From the NCBI GenBank assembly GCA_947507965.1, contig CANNQU010000003.1:1-64000 (forward strand): 64,000 nt of DNA. The letters run 5' to 3'. Shown here one piece after another: positions 46,521 to 57,656 of this stretch (positions within the stretch are counted from its first letter, which is position 1; every line of letters begins with the position of its first letter). The position numbers and the translations under genes were made by a program. The notes under the pieces were generated by a model. The model was not told where the DNA came from. It ran no database searches and saw only the letters and a list, made by a program, of their open reading frames with translations. This stretch comes from Bacteroidota bacterium (lineage in GTDB: Bacteria > Bacteroidota > Bacteroidia > UKL13-3).

Positions 46521-49349
46521 ATGATGAGCCGTATTCTGTTCGTATTCGTTTTTGTAGCGTTAGCTTCAGCCTCCTTTTCGCAAGCAAAATTAATTGAAAA
46601 GGTAGTCCGTCAGGGCGATGAGCTAACCATTCCGTATGAAATGTATCGTCTGAAAAACGGGCTCACGGTAATCATTCATGAGGATCATAGCGACCCATTG
46701 GTACATGTAGATGTTACGTATCATGTAGGCAGTGCTAGAGAAGAAGTAGGGAAATCGGGCTTCGCCCATTTCTTTGAACACATGATGTTTCAGGGGAGTA
46801 AGCACGTAGGCGATGATCAGCATTTTAAAATTGTGAGTAATGCAGGAGGAACCTTAAACGGAACAACCAACCGTGATCGAACAAATTACTATGAGACCGT
46901 ACCTAAAAAGCAGTTGGAAGTAGCGCTGTGGCTGGAAGCCGACCGTATGGGCTTTTTATTGGATTCGGTTAACCAAAGAAAATTCGAGAATCAACGAGAA
47001 ACAGTTAAAAATGAACGAGGGCAAAATTATGACAACCGTCCTTATGGTTTAGTTCAGGAAAATATTTCACGAGCTTTCTACCCTCAAGCGCATCCCTACA
47101 GCTGGTTAACCATAGGTTATATTAATCATTTGAATGCAGTAGATGTAGATGATTTAAAGAGTTTTTTTTTACGCTGGTATGGTCCTAATAATGCGGTGCT
47201 TTCTATAGGTGGTGATGTAAAACCAGCTGATGTTTTACTACTGGTTGAAAAGTATTTTGGGTCGATAAAGAAATGTCCTGAGGTAAAAAAGATGGCCGCA
47301 TCTCAACCCGTTCTTACGGAGGACCGATACGTCTCGATGAGTGATAATATTCGTCAGCCCCTGCTACGCAGGGTTTATTCTTCAGTACCATCATTTCATA
47401 CCGATGAAACAGCACTGGATCTTTTAGGTGAGATATTAAGCAGTAACAAGTCGTCGGTTTTCTATACCCAATTTATCAAGTCGCAATTGGCGTCATCTGC
47501 CTATGCCTCTAATTCATCCTCGGAATTAAGTGGGGAAATGTCGTTCAATGTAATGGCATATCCCAACATCAAGCTCAGTGATATTGATTCTTTGATAAAT
47601 ATTTGCTTTGCTGAATTTGAAATGCGAGGCGTTAGTGATGATGATTTGCTGAGAGCTAAGGCCAAGATGGAGACCAATTTTATTAAAAGTCTGGAAAGTG
47701 TTAATGGTAAAGTCTCGTCTCTGGCCTATTATTATACCCTTGGCGGCAATGCTAATTTGATGCAGAAGCAATTGAAGGAAATACAAGAGCTAACAAGGTT
47801 AGATATCCTTCGTGTGTATAATTTATATATAAAAAACAAGCATTATGTAGCGATGAGTGTATATCCTAAAGATAAAATAAATGTAGCCCACAACGACACG
47901 TACAAAACGCCGGAATGCGACCCACCGGCCTCAAAGAAAACGGCGAAGATAAAATTACGTATCGCCAAGGATTATTTTGATCGAAGTGCACAGCCCAAAG
48001 TTCTTACCGAGCCCATCATGCCTTTACATATTGAAGAGGTTCGAACCGCTTTTCCTAATGGCGTGTTGTTTAGTGGACTTACCCAAACGGAAATACCGTA
48101 TGTGAATATTCAAATAAGTATCAAAGGGGGGCATTTAATGGATTCTTATAATCCACAAAAGGCCGGTCTTGCAGTGCTTACGGCCCGTTTAATGAATGAA
48201 GGAACGGCTACCCTGCTATCGGAGCAATTCGAAGCCGAATTGGATAAAATAGGAAGCAGTATCTCGGTGAGTGCCGATGCTGAAAACACCTATATCAGTG
48301 TTGGAACTTTAAAAAAGAACATCGATGTAACGTTGGGATTATTAGCCGATAAATTATTATATCCTGCATTTCGTGAAATGGAGTTCAATCGGGCGAAGAA
48401 GCAGCAGCTGGAAGGAATAAGCAATTCATTAATTGCTCCATCATCGATTGCCGACCGGTGTTTTAATAAAATAATTTATGGAAACGACGATATTCGATCG
48501 ATTCCCAACGAAGGTACTACCGAAACGGTAAACCGTATTACCCTGGACGATGTAAAAGATTTTTTCAAGAAATACTATGTACCCCAGCTCACAGGAATCG
48601 TAGCTGTTGGTGATATCAATATGTTAGATCTTATTCAGAAATTGTCGTTTATAGGTCAATGGAAGCGCACCGAGATTAAATTACCGGAATCGATAAAAAA
48701 CGAACGTGTCACCACGACTAAGATTTATTTTATTCATAGTGATAAAGCTGCTCAGTCGCAGATAAGGGTTGGTTACTTGGCCTTGGCTTACGATGCCAAA
48801 GACCTCTATTATAAGGCCGGCTTGATGAATTTTATGTTTGGAGGCACCTTCAATAGCCATTTAAATATGAATTTAAGAGAAAACAAAGGCTGGACTTATG
48901 GGGTAAGAAGCGGTTTTAGTGGTACCCAATACCGTGGGCCATTTACGATATCGGGCGGTTTTAAAAAGAATGCAACAGATAGCACCCTGATCGAGATATT
49001 TAATGAAATAGATGCGTACCAGCGTAACTTATTGAGTGCGCAGGAGGTGGCATTCACAAAAAATGCAATCAACCAAAGTGAGGCTTTGAAGTATGAAACA
49101 CTGAATCAGAAGGCAGGTGTTCTTTTCGCCAAGCAACGTTATAATTTGGAACCCGATTATAAGTTGATGCAGTTGCAGGTTTTGATGACCTTGTCGGCGG
49201 AGGAAATTAGGGGCCTTGCCATGCGCTTGCTTGACTTAAGTAAGATGGCCATCATTGTTGTAGGCGACCGAAAAGTGGTGAAAGATAAATTAGGCCGGTG
49301 GGGCTATGAAGTAATTGAGTTAGACACGGAGGGAAAAGAACTAAAATAA
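46521..49349 (+). CDS. M16 family (pitrilysin/PqqL-like) two-domain zinc peptidase
   Basis: HVGSAREEVGKSGFAHFFEHMMFQGSKHV (HxxEH), FKKYYVPQLTGIVAVGDI second domain, signal peptide. Confidence 0.95.
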   Translation: MMSRILFVFVFVALASASFSQAKLIEKVVRQGDELTIPYEMYRLKNGLTVIIHEDHSDPLVHVDVTYHVGSAREEVGKSGFAHFFEHMMFQGSKHVGDDQHFKIVSNAGGTLNGTTNRDRTNYYETVPKKQLEVALWLEADRMGFLLDSVNQRKFENQRETVKNERGQNYDNRPYGLVQENISRAFYPQAHPYSWLTIGYINHLNAVDVDDLKSFFLRWYGPNNAVLSIGGDVKPADVLLLVEKYFGSIKKCPEVKKMAASQPVLTEDRYVSMSDNIRQPLLRRVYSSVPSFHTDETALDLLGEILSSNKSSVFYTQFIKSQLASSAYASNSSSELSGEMSFNVMAYPNIKLSDIDSLINICFAEFEMRGVSDDDLLRAKAKMETNFIKSLESVNGKVSSLAYYYTLGGNANLMQKQLKEIQELTRLDILRVYNLYIKNKHYVAMSVYPKDKINVAHNDTYKTPECDPPASKKTAKIKLRIAKDYFDRSAQPKVLTEPIMPLHIEEVRTAFPNGVLFSGLTQTEIPYVNIQISIKGGHLMDSYNPQKAGLAVLTARLMNEGTATLLSEQFEAELDKIGSSISVSADAENTYISVGTLKKNIDVTLGLLADKLLYPAFREMEFNRAKKQQLEGISNSLIAPSSIADRCFNKIIYGNDDIRSIPNEGTTETVNRITLDDVKDFFKKYYVPQLTGIVAVGDINMLDLIQKLSFIGQWKRTEIKLPESIKNERVTTTKIYFIHSDKAAQSQIRVGYLALAYDAKDLYYKAGLMNFMFGGTFNSHLNMNLRENKGWTYGVRSGFSGTQYRGPFTISGGFKKNATDSTLIEIFNEIDAYQRNLLSAQEVAFTKNAINQSEALKYETLNQKAGVLFAKQRYNLEPDYKLMQLQVLMTLSAEEIRGLAMRLLDLSKMAIIVVGDRKVVKDKLGRWGYEVIELDTEGKELK

Positions 49350-49390
49350 GAGCAAATAGGTATGTTGGTAACGGTTAAATCGCAGCCATA

Positions 49391-50464
49391 TTAAGCTCTT
49401 CCCATGTTCCTCAAATGATTAAAGTGAGAAACAATGGCATGCCGCATTTTAGGATATACAAAATAGGGCACCCCAAACTCTTCGCAAGTGGAATGAATGA
49501 TCTTGCTAATAGCAGGATAATGCACATGAGAAATTTTTGGGAATAAATGATGTTCCACTTGAAAGTTTAGGCCTCCAACACACCAAGAAATTATTTTGCT
49601 ATTGGGTGAAAAATCAGCCGTTGTTTTAATTTGATGAATCGCCCATTCATCCTCCATTTTCCCGTTTTTACCTTCCGGATTAGGGAAGCTGGTAAGTTCA
49701 ACCGTGTGGGCCAATTGAAATACGACACTTAATACAATACCGGCTAATAAATTAATGGTAAGAAACCCAATCAACCACCACACGAATCCCAGGGTATAGA
49801 GCGGCAGGGCAATAAACAGGAATAAGTTTAATGCCTTAAAGCCCCAGAACATGATATGGTCGAGAATGTCTAACTTTTTAAGTGGAATGGAACCCACTTT
49901 ATGCAGGAAATATTTTTTGTAATCGGTAAAAAACACCCAAAACATATAAAGTAAAGAATAGAGGAACCAAACGTAAAGATGCTGAAAACGATGGATTTTA
50001 TAAAATTTCTGGAATTTACTAAAACGTAGAAGTATGCCCGCATTGATATCATCATCTAAACCGGTAATATTGGTGTAGGTATGATGAATGATGTTGTGTT
50101 TCACATTCCACATAAAACTACTAGCGCCAAGCACGTTTACGCTATATGCCGCTATTCGGTTGAGCCATTTGTAATTGCTAAAACTCCCGTGACTGCCGTC
50201 ATGCATTACATTAAATCCAATAAAAGAAATTACAAAACCTAAGATTATAGCCTCTATTAAGGCAATAAACCAAATGGGTGTAAAAAACACCAGGTGTATA
50301 TAAAGTCCGATGAAGGCCGTTACTAGGAGTATAGCCTTAAAGAATAATTGTAGATTCCCATGTGATGAAATGCCCTTTTCCTTAAAATATACTTCAGTAC
50401 GATGTTTCAACACCGAGTGAAACGAAGGGGTTATTGCAGGGAATTTAGAAATCGGTGTACTCAT
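49391..50464 (-). CDS. Fatty acid desaturase (acyl-CoA/lipid desaturase)
   Basis: HDGSHGS, HNIIHHTYTN, QVEHHLFP histidine boxes. Confidence 0.94.
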   Translation of the reverse strand: MSTPISKFPAITPSFHSVLKHRTEVYFKEKGISSHGNLQLFFKAILLVTAFIGLYIHLVFFTPIWFIALIEAIILGFVISFIGFNVMHDGSHGSFSNYKWLNRIAAYSVNVLGASSFMWNVKHNIIHHTYTNITGLDDDINAGILLRFSKFQKFYKIHRFQHLYVWFLYSLLYMFWVFFTDYKKYFLHKVGSIPLKKLDILDHIMFWGFKALNLFLFIALPLYTLGFVWWLIGFLTINLLAGIVLSVVFQLAHTVELTSFPNPEGKNGKMEDEWAIHQIKTTADFSPNSKIISWCVGGLNFQVEHHLFPKISHVHYPAISKIIHSTCEEFGVPYFVYPKMRHAIVSHFNHLRNMGRA

Positions 50465-50571
50465 ATAAAACAGATCAGATTGTAGGCAAAGATACGCCTT
50501 TTTATATTGGGTGATCTAAAGGTGTCGGTAGATGCCCCTAAAGGTGAACTTTCCGCTTCACCATCAAGTGA

Positions 50572-50611
50572 AATAAACAAGCCCATCCAATATTGGATGG
50601 GCTTGTTTATT
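50572..50611 (-). terminator. 40-bp perfect palindrome, probable terminator of secDF
   Basis: AATAAACAAGCCCATCCAATATTGGATGGGCTTGTTTATT equals its own reverse complement; downstream of secDF. Confidence 0.88.
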
Positions 50612-50650
50612 AAAGGGTAGGATATTAAAGAATCCCAATAACTTTTTTTA

Positions 50651-53611
50651 TTATTTAATACCTTCGAAATCACTTCCTCCAAAATCTACCACTACTGGCG
50701 TTGCAATACAAAGCGAAGAGTAGGTACCTACCAAAACGCCGATAAGCAATGCAAAAGAGAAGCCTTTAATGGCAGGCCCACCGAAAAGGAATAGTATTAA
50801 ACACACCATAAATATCGTTCCTGCTGTAACAATGGTACGGCTTAAGGTAGCGTTTAGGGCGTAATTAATGATCTTCACCCGGTCTTTTTCTTTTTTGTTT
50901 AAATTAAGGTATTCGCGAATACGGTCGAACACCACAACGGTGTCGTTCATGGAGAAAACCAGAACGGTTAATATCGCTGCAATGAAATCCTGATCTAAAT
51001 CCATGGAGAACGGTACGATACCATCGAGTATGGAGAAAAAGGAGAGCAACAAAAATACATCATGAAACAAGGCCACGGTAGCACCTACTCCAAATTGCCA
51101 TTTACGGAATCGGATAACAATGTAAATAAACATGCCAATGATGGCGATGAAGATTGCTCTAAGGGCAGAATATTTTGCATCGGAGGCCATGGTAGCACCA
51201 ATTTTACTGCTACTTAGTACCGATGATGAATCAACGGCAAAACCTTGTGCCATGAGCCCATCCAACATGTGTTTACGCACTTCAGGTTCGCTGGCATTAA
51301 CATTGTCGATTTTATAGGTAGTGGTAATTTTTAACTTTGAATCGCTACCGAAGGTTTTAACTTGAGGCGTTAGGTTGTCGAAATTTACAGCCAACGCTTT
51401 AGCTACCTCAGAGGTATTTGCCGATTTATCCAACTTCACGACATAGCTCCATCCTCCTTTGAAATCAACCCCTAAAGAAAATCCTTTGGTGTACATAGAG
51501 ATAGCGCCCAAAATAATGATGGTGCCGGATATGATATAATATATTTTTCTTTTACCTACCCAATCAAAGCTAGAGCCCTTAAACAAATTGGCTGAGAGGG
51601 ATGTTGAGAATTTCACTTCTCTCCCTTTGTCCATCCAGCGTTCAATTTGGAGTCGGGTAATAAATATTGCAGTGAATAAGGAAGTAATAATACCGATAAT
51701 CAAAACTACGGCAAACCCTTTAATAGGCCCGGTGCCTAAAAATACAAGAACCAAACCTGCCATTAAACCGGTAACGTGTGAGTCGATGATCGCAGAGAGC
51801 GCATGTTTATAGCCTTCGGAAACCGATTGCCTTAAGTTTTTACCACTTCGCATCTCCTCTTTTACACGCTCGTTTATCAAAACGTTGGCATCAACGGCTA
51901 CGGCAAGCGTAAGAACAATACCGGCAAATCCAGGAAGTGTTAATGCAGAGTGTAACGAGGCTAGAACTCCCAGAATGAAGAATAAGTTAATAATTACCGC
52001 AATATCCGATGATATACCGGCAAGGTTATAATACAATACCATGAAAATGATAATCGAAATAAAGGCAATCAACAACGTTAACAATCCGGAGCGAATCGCT
52101 TCTTTACCTAAAGAAGGTCCTACAATTACCTCTTCAATGATTCTACACGGTGCAGGCAGCTTTCCGGTTTGTAATATATTGGCCAAATCCTGGGCCTCTT
52201 TTACCGTGAAACCTCCGCTTATTTGAGCGTTTCCATTGGGTATCTCCCCCATTACATTTGGGGCAGAATAAACGGCACCGTCTAAAACAATGGCGATGCT
52301 TTTGTTGATGTTTGCTTTGGTAATTGCAGCCCAATCCTGAGCTCCTTTAGCGGTCATTTGCATGCTTACATCGGGTGATCCTGTGAGAGGGTCGTAATCC
52401 TGGCGAGCTGAGGCCACCGCTGCACCATCCATTACAGCGCCACGAGTTATATCTTTGGCCTTCAAGGCATACACATAAACGAATCCATTGTCTGATTTGG
52501 ATCCAAACGCAAAGCGAATGCCTTGTGTAGCAGAGAGCGAATTAATAAAGCTATAAGCCGTAGGACTATTTAAGTAACGATTAAAAGTGCTGGTATCTTT
52601 AATGGCAACATAGCAAATTAATGAACCTTTCATATAACCCTTTTCCTTATTAAGGGCCGGTTGTAAAATTGCCATTAAAGGATTGTCTTTGATTAGTTTG
52701 GCATTTTTCGCCTCTGTAGATGAATCTTCAACAGTTGAATCCTCGTTGTTAGCTACCGTAGCTGTTGAATCGGAACCTACTTTAGTGGTTGTATCAATTA
52801 CTACAGGCATTGTTTCACCACTCATTACTTTGCCCAATCCCTTACTGATGGTATCGAGAAGTTTATAAACATCATCTCCATTGGCATAGGTTTCCCAAAA
52901 TTCTAGTTTTGCGGTGCTCTGAAGTAACTTTCTTACGCGTTCCGGGTCGTCTGCTCCAGGCAATTCAACTAAAATTCGTCCTTGATTTTCTAATTTCTGG
53001 ATGGTAGGTTGTGTTACACCAAATTTATCAATACGACTGCTGATAATTTGAAAAGAACGATCAATAGCACGTGAAGATTCGTCTTTTATCATTTTCAAAA
53101 CATCATCATCGCTACTTTGTAGGTTGATGGATTTATTGGTAGGGGTGGCGAAAATGGCTGCCAACTTTTTGCCGGAGCTAAGTTTTTGGTATTCTTCGTA
53201 GAAGATGTCGATAAAGGAGCGCTGACTTGTAATGGCAATTTTTTCGGCATTATCCACAGAAGCATTGAAATTCGCATCAGGATTGTTGTTTGACAATGCC
53301 TTCACGAAATCTACTTGAGATACTTCGAGTGTAACATTCATACCCCCTTGAAGGTCCAAGCCAAGGGTGATGCAGTTTTCTTTACACTCCTTATAGGTGA
53401 ATTTTGCAATGAGTAGGTTGTATACCTGAACATTGCCAATTGAGTCTTTATAGTAGCGTAATTTAGCGGAGTGCTCTTCGGCTGAAAACTTACTGGCATA
53501 AGCTTCCGCTTTTTTGTCATAGTTCCATACCACAAAATTAAACGATAACTGGTACAAACTAATAATTGCCAACACGACGGCAAAAAACCTTATCAATCCT
53601 TTATTCTTCAT
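50651..53611 (-). CDS. secDF: Fused protein translocase subunit SecDF
   Basis: GLDLQGGMNVTLEV, VDANVLINERVKEEMRSG (SecD), SLGVDFKGGWSYVV, DTVVVFDRIREYL (SecF). Confidence 0.96.
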   Translation of the reverse strand: MKNKGLIRFFAVVLAIISLYQLSFNFVVWNYDKKAEAYASKFSAEEHSAKLRYYKDSIGNVQVYNLLIAKFTYKECKENCITLGLDLQGGMNVTLEVSQVDFVKALSNNNPDANFNASVDNAEKIAITSQRSFIDIFYEEYQKLSSGKKLAAIFATPTNKSINLQSSDDDVLKMIKDESSRAIDRSFQIISSRIDKFGVTQPTIQKLENQGRILVELPGADDPERVRKLLQSTAKLEFWETYANGDDVYKLLDTISKGLGKVMSGETMPVVIDTTTKVGSDSTATVANNEDSTVEDSSTEAKNAKLIKDNPLMAILQPALNKEKGYMKGSLICYVAIKDTSTFNRYLNSPTAYSFINSLSATQGIRFAFGSKSDNGFVYVYALKAKDITRGAVMDGAAVASARQDYDPLTGSPDVSMQMTAKGAQDWAAITKANINKSIAIVLDGAVYSAPNVMGEIPNGNAQISGGFTVKEAQDLANILQTGKLPAPCRIIEEVIVGPSLGKEAIRSGLLTLLIAFISIIIFMVLYYNLAGISSDIAVIINLFFILGVLASLHSALTLPGFAGIVLTLAVAVDANVLINERVKEEMRSGKNLRQSVSEGYKHALSAIIDSHVTGLMAGLVLVFLGTGPIKGFAVVLIIGIITSLFTAIFITRLQIERWMDKGREVKFSTSLSANLFKGSSFDWVGKRKIYYIISGTIIILGAISMYTKGFSLGVDFKGGWSYVVKLDKSANTSEVAKALAVNFDNLTPQVKTFGSDSKLKITTTYKIDNVNASEPEVRKHMLDGLMAQGFAVDSSSVLSSSKIGATMASDAKYSALRAIFIAIIGMFIYIVIRFRKWQFGVGATVALFHDVFLLLSFFSILDGIVPFSMDLDQDFIAAILTVLVFSMNDTVVVFDRIREYLNLNKKEKDRVKIINYALNATLSRTIVTAGTIFMVCLILFLFGGPAIKGFSFALLIGVLVGTYSSLCIATPVVVDFGGSDFEGIK

Positions 53612-53811
53612 TGCTACTTTTTTAAATGTATAAAATTAATAATAAAAACCTTTTATTTAAGTTACGTGGGTTGTATCCCAAGCTAAAAAAACGAGGTGCA
53701 AAGATATAAAAGAGAGCCATATAAAAAAGAACGAATCTAAAGGAGTGATTTAGGACGATACAATCACTCTGAAAGTAGCCACATGGGAGAGCCGTTATTT
53801 TAAATATTTCC

Positions 53812-54333
53812 TTAAAAATTAACCGGTATGGCCCCTGTTGAAATGGTATTGCTCTTATTTAATGCCCTATCGACGAGGAAAATATTGAGTTTAATGGAGT
53901 CGGGTATAATGGCGCCTATAATGGATTCTAACTTCAAAGTGATGGTTCCGTTGATGCTCTTATTACGTGTGTCGGGCTGGAGATTGGAGATTCTATCGTT
54001 ATAATTTACCGTATCTGCTCCATTGATAAGATAACTATAGACTCCATTTTTTCCCACCAAATATTCGGCAAATATATTATAGTAATAACGCTCTCCGATT
54101 CTAAAAGGGGAGGCCGTGTCGGTTAGGTTCAACCCGATATTACCATCACCATCCTCAAATTCAAATTTTAAATAGATGAGAGAATCGGTTGGGAAATTCA
54201 TATACTGAATCTTAGAATACCCCAAATAAGTTAGGTGAGGAATAGAGCTTATTGCATTTGGTTTGCGACATTTTATTAAAAAAAGGCACAAGATTGAAGC
54301 CGAAACCAACAAAATTAAATATTTTCTAATCAT
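53812..54333 (-). CDS. Hypothetical lipoprotein
   Basis: [27 protein letters not shown] from ATG 54333; [17 protein letters not shown]. Confidence 0.7.
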   Translation of the reverse strand: MIRKYLILLVSASILCLFLIKCRKPNAISSIPHLTYLGYSKIQYMNFPTDSLIYLKFEFEDGDGNIGLNLTDTASPFRIGERYYYNIFAEYLVGKNGVYSYLINGADTVNYNDRISNLQPDTRNKSINGTITLKLESIIGAIIPDSIKLNIFLVDRALNKSNTISTGAIPVNF

Positions 54334-54375
54334 TTTTCTCTTCACGAATATAATAAAATTATTTTTGCAACACCA

Positions 54376-56055
54376 ATGACGAATCTTATTACACGCGCGG
54401 CCATACGCGCACCCCACGGAAACCAGCTTTCTTGTAAAGGCTGGATACAGGAAGCAGCCTTGCGTATGCTAATGAATAACCTTGATCCGGAGGTGGCCGA
54501 GCGCCCGGAAGATTTAATCGTTTACGGTGGTCTAGGGAAAGCAGCACGCAACTGGGAGTGTTATGATACCATCGTAAAAGCGTTGCGTGATTTAGAAAAT
54601 GATGAGAGTCTTTTAATTCAAAGTGGCAAAGCGGTAGCTATCTTAAAAACACATTTGGATGCCCCTCGCGTTTTGCTTGCCAATAGCAATTTAGTAGGCA
54701 AATGGGCTACGTGGGAGCATTTCAGGGAGTTGGATAAAAAGGGATTAATAATGTATGGGCAAATGACCGCTGGGAGCTGGATTTACATTGGGTCTCAAGG
54801 TATTGTACAAGGCACTTATGAAACCTTCGCTGAGGCAGCAAAAAAGCATTTTAATGGAACCTTAAAAGGAACTATTACGGTAACTGCCGGATTGGGGGGG
54901 ATGGGGGGTGCTCAGCCATTAGCCGTTACGCTAAATGAAGGCGTTTGCCTCGTTGCAGAGGTGGAAGAGTGGCGTATTAAGAAGCGAATAGAAACACGTT
55001 ATCTCGATCGAATGAGCCGTACTATTGATGAGGCGATCGACATGGCTATGAAGGCAAAAGAAAACGGAATCGCTCTTTCTATTGGGGTTTGGTGCGATGC
55101 TATTAGCTTGTTGGAGCGTATGAAAGCACGACAGGTGATACCTGATTTACTTACCGATCAAACCTCGGCTCATGACCCATTGATTGGATATTACCCTCAC
55201 GGGATGAAGACGGAAGTAGCCGATGCCCTGCGTAAAAATAATCCGGAGGAATATTTAAAACGTAGTTACTCGAGTATTGTAACCCATGTAGAGTTGATGC
55301 TTGAGTTTCAGAAGATGGGAAGTATTACATTCGATTATGGAAATAATATTCGCGCCATGGCATTTGAACATGGGGTGAATAAGGCCTTTGATTTTCCCGG
55401 GTTTGTGCCTGCGTTTATACGACCTCAATTTTGCGAAGGACGCGGGCCGTTTCGATGGGTGGCCCTGAGTGGCGACCCGCAGGATATTTATACAACCGAC
55501 GAACTATTAAAGGAAATGTTTCCTGAAAATGCCGGGTTACAGCGTTGGCTGCGTATGGCCAAGGAGAAAATTTCTTTTCAAGGCTTGCCGGCACGTATCT
55601 GTTGGCTGGGGCAAGGCGAGCGCGAAAAAGCAGGATTGGCGTTTAACGAACTCGTACGCACTGGGAAAGTTAAAGCACCGATTGTTATTGGTCGCGATCA
55701 CCTTGATACGGGCTCGGTAGCCAGCCCCAACCGGGAAACGGAGTCGATGCTTGATGGCAGTGATGCCATTGCCGATTGGCCAATTTTGAATGCCTTCGTG
55801 AATATTGCAGGAGGCGCCAGTTGGGTTTCTTTGCATCAGGGTGGTGGCGTGGGCATGGGTTATAGCATACACAGCGGAATGGTTATTGTGGCCGATGGAA
55901 CCAAAGAAGCTGAAGAACGATTAAAACGGGTACTGCGAAACGACCCCGGAATGGGTGTAATACGCCATGCCGATGCCGGTTATGACATTGCCCTGGATAA
56001 CTTAAGGACACATGGCTTAGGGCTTAAGGATCGATTAAGTGACACTAAAATCTAA
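54376..56055 (+). CDS. hutU: Urocanate hydratase
   Basis: [13 protein letters not shown] motif, [37 protein letters not shown]. Confidence 0.93.
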   Translation: MTNLITRAAIRAPHGNQLSCKGWIQEAALRMLMNNLDPEVAERPEDLIVYGGLGKAARNWECYDTIVKALRDLENDESLLIQSGKAVAILKTHLDAPRVLLANSNLVGKWATWEHFRELDKKGLIMYGQMTAGSWIYIGSQGIVQGTYETFAEAAKKHFNGTLKGTITVTAGLGGMGGAQPLAVTLNEGVCLVAEVEEWRIKKRIETRYLDRMSRTIDEAIDMAMKAKENGIALSIGVWCDAISLLERMKARQVIPDLLTDQTSAHDPLIGYYPHGMKTEVADALRKNNPEEYLKRSYSSIVTHVELMLEFQKMGSITFDYGNNIRAMAFEHGVNKAFDFPGFVPAFIRPQFCEGRGPFRWVALSGDPQDIYTTDELLKEMFPENAGLQRWLRMAKEKISFQGLPARICWLGQGEREKAGLAFNELVRTGKVKAPIVIGRDHLDTGSVASPNRETESMLDGSDAIADWPILNAFVNIAGGASWVSLHQGGGVGMGYSIHSGMVIVADGTKEAEERLKRVLRNDPGMGVIRHADAGYDIALDNLRTHGLGLKDRLSDTKI

Positions 56056-56140
56056 ATACACGATATTAAAAAAGAAATGTTTCGGTATGGAAAATGTTTC
56101 TTAATTTTCCGTTCTTTAGTTTCTAATCTCAATTCAATCC

Positions 56141-56725
56141 ATGATCGCTCATCTCGAAGGTAAATTCACTACGATCACCCCCACGTTCGTGATACTCGAT
56201 GTTAATGGAGTAGGCTATGAAGTTCATATCTCACTCTATACCCATCTTAAAATAAAAGATTTAAAGCAAGGGCGCTTGCTCACGTATCTTAACATACGGG
56301 AAGATGCGCATGTGCTTTTTGGTTTCTTTGATGAATATGAAAAAAATCTATTTAAGCATCTCATTTCCGTGAATGGTGTAGGGCCTTCTACTGGTCGAAT
56401 GATCCTGTCGTCGCTCACGCCAAGTGAAATACAATTGGCCATCTCTGTAGGTAATATCGCCGCATTAACTGCTATTAAGGGAGTAGGCCCGAAGTCGGCA
56501 CAACGACTTATTCTGGAACTTCAGGATAAATTGAAACGTGAAACCATCGTGAATGAAGGTACTGGAGCCGGTATGGGTAGCCTCGTGCGCACAGAAGCGA
56601 TGGGTGCACTTACGATGCTTGGTTTCAGCAAAGCACCTGCCGAACGGGAAGTGGATAAACAGTTGAGAATGAACCCCATATTGACGGTTGAAGAGCTAAT
56701 CAAGCTAGCCTTAAAAAATTTATAA
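56141..56725 (+). CDS. ruvA: Holliday junction branch migration protein RuvA
   Basis: MIAHLEGKF, FGFFDEYEKNLFKHLISVNGVGPSTGRMILS, IKGVGPKSAQRLILEL. Confidence 0.95.
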   Translation: MIAHLEGKFTTITPTFVILDVNGVGYEVHISLYTHLKIKDLKQGRLLTYLNIREDAHVLFGFFDEYEKNLFKHLISVNGVGPSTGRMILSSLTPSEIQLAISVGNIAALTAIKGVGPKSAQRLILELQDKLKRETIVNEGTGAGMGSLVRTEAMGALTMLGFSKAPAEREVDKQLRMNPILTVEELIKLALKNL

Positions 56726-57417
56726 TGTACGAAGCCATAATTTTAGCCGGTGGTTTAGGTACACGCCTGAGAAGTGTGGTGGCTGACGTACCTAAAGTAA
56801 TGGCAACAGTGGCAGGCAAACCATTTTTGCATTACATCATAAAAAAATTAATTGACGAAAAGGTAGCTCGTATTGTTTTAGCGGTAGGCTATAAGCATGA
56901 AATCATCCAAGCGTTTATTGCACAATCTAACTATGAGGCTGAAATTGTTTTTAGTGTAGAACATGAGCCACGAGGAACCGGTGGTGCTATAAAATTGGCG
57001 TTGGAGCATGCAAAGCAAGAAAATGTTTTCATCATCAATGGGGACTCTTTTTTCGACTGTAATTTTGAACGTTTAATGCAGGGTCATCTCATCCATGATG
57101 CTGATATTTCGTTAGCCTTAAAGCCCATGCAGAATTTTGAACGTTATGGTACGGTGGAACTGAATGAACATCGAATCATACAATTTAATGAAAAAAAATA
57201 TTGTGAAGACGGGCTTATTAATGCCGGGATATATATTCTAAAAAGAAGTATTTTTAATGCTTTATCACTACCCAAAATCTTCTCTATGGAGAAGGAGGTG
57301 TTTGAATCACTTACTGCAACCTTGAAGCTAATTGGATTCCCTTTTACTAATTATTTTATTGATATAGGTATCCCAGAAGACTTTGAAAAGGTTCAGAAAG
57401 ATTTCAAACAACCGTAG
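56725..57417 (+). CDS. Sugar nucleotidyltransferase family protein (HddC/heptose-1-P guanylyltransferase-like)
   Basis: AIILAGGLGTRLRSVVADVPKVMATVAGKPFLHYII; TAATG overlap with ruvA. Confidence 0.85.
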   Translation: MYEAIILAGGLGTRLRSVVADVPKVMATVAGKPFLHYIIKKLIDEKVARIVLAVGYKHEIIQAFIAQSNYEAEIVFSVEHEPRGTGGAIKLALEHAKQENVFIINGDSFFDCNFERLMQGHLIHDADISLALKPMQNFERYGTVELNEHRIIQFNEKKYCEDGLINAGIYILKRSIFNALSLPKIFSMEKEVFESLTATLKLIGFPFTNYFIDIGIPEDFEKVQKDFKQP

Positions 57418-57420
57418 TTC

Positions 57421-57573
57421 TCATAAAACGTACAGTGTATCATTTTGAAGAAGATGGCGAGGAAACCAACCAACGATGGATCGCGATGTTATTTTAGTTT
57501 GGGTTCTAATTCCACTTCCTACGTGTTGTACAAACGTAATATAATCGGTTTCAATCTCGGGCGAAAAGCGCAT
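57421..57573 (-). CDS. Possible unlisted small ORF (50 aa)
   Basis: Reverse-strand ATG 57573 to TGA 57421: MRFSPEIETDYITFVQHVGSGIRTQTKITSRSIVGWFPRHLLQNDTLYVL. Confidence 0.3.
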   Translation of the reverse strand: MRFSPEIETDYITFVQHVGSGIRTQTKITSRSIVGWFPRHLLQNDTLYVL

Positions 57574-57656
57574 CGAATCCAAGTGGGTTGAAGAATTTCG
57601 CTAGGAATACCTCCAAAAGAGTAGTCTTTAATAAAATTTTCTATCTTGCAACCTTC

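Noticed and set aside
50461-50682. 73-aa reverse-strand ORF between desaturase and secDF
   Set aside because: Spans the perfect palindromic terminator and overlaps the secDF 3' end; composition is not protein-like.
55537-55872. 111-aa reverse ORF in hutU
   Set aside because: Antisense of conserved urocanate hydratase sequence.
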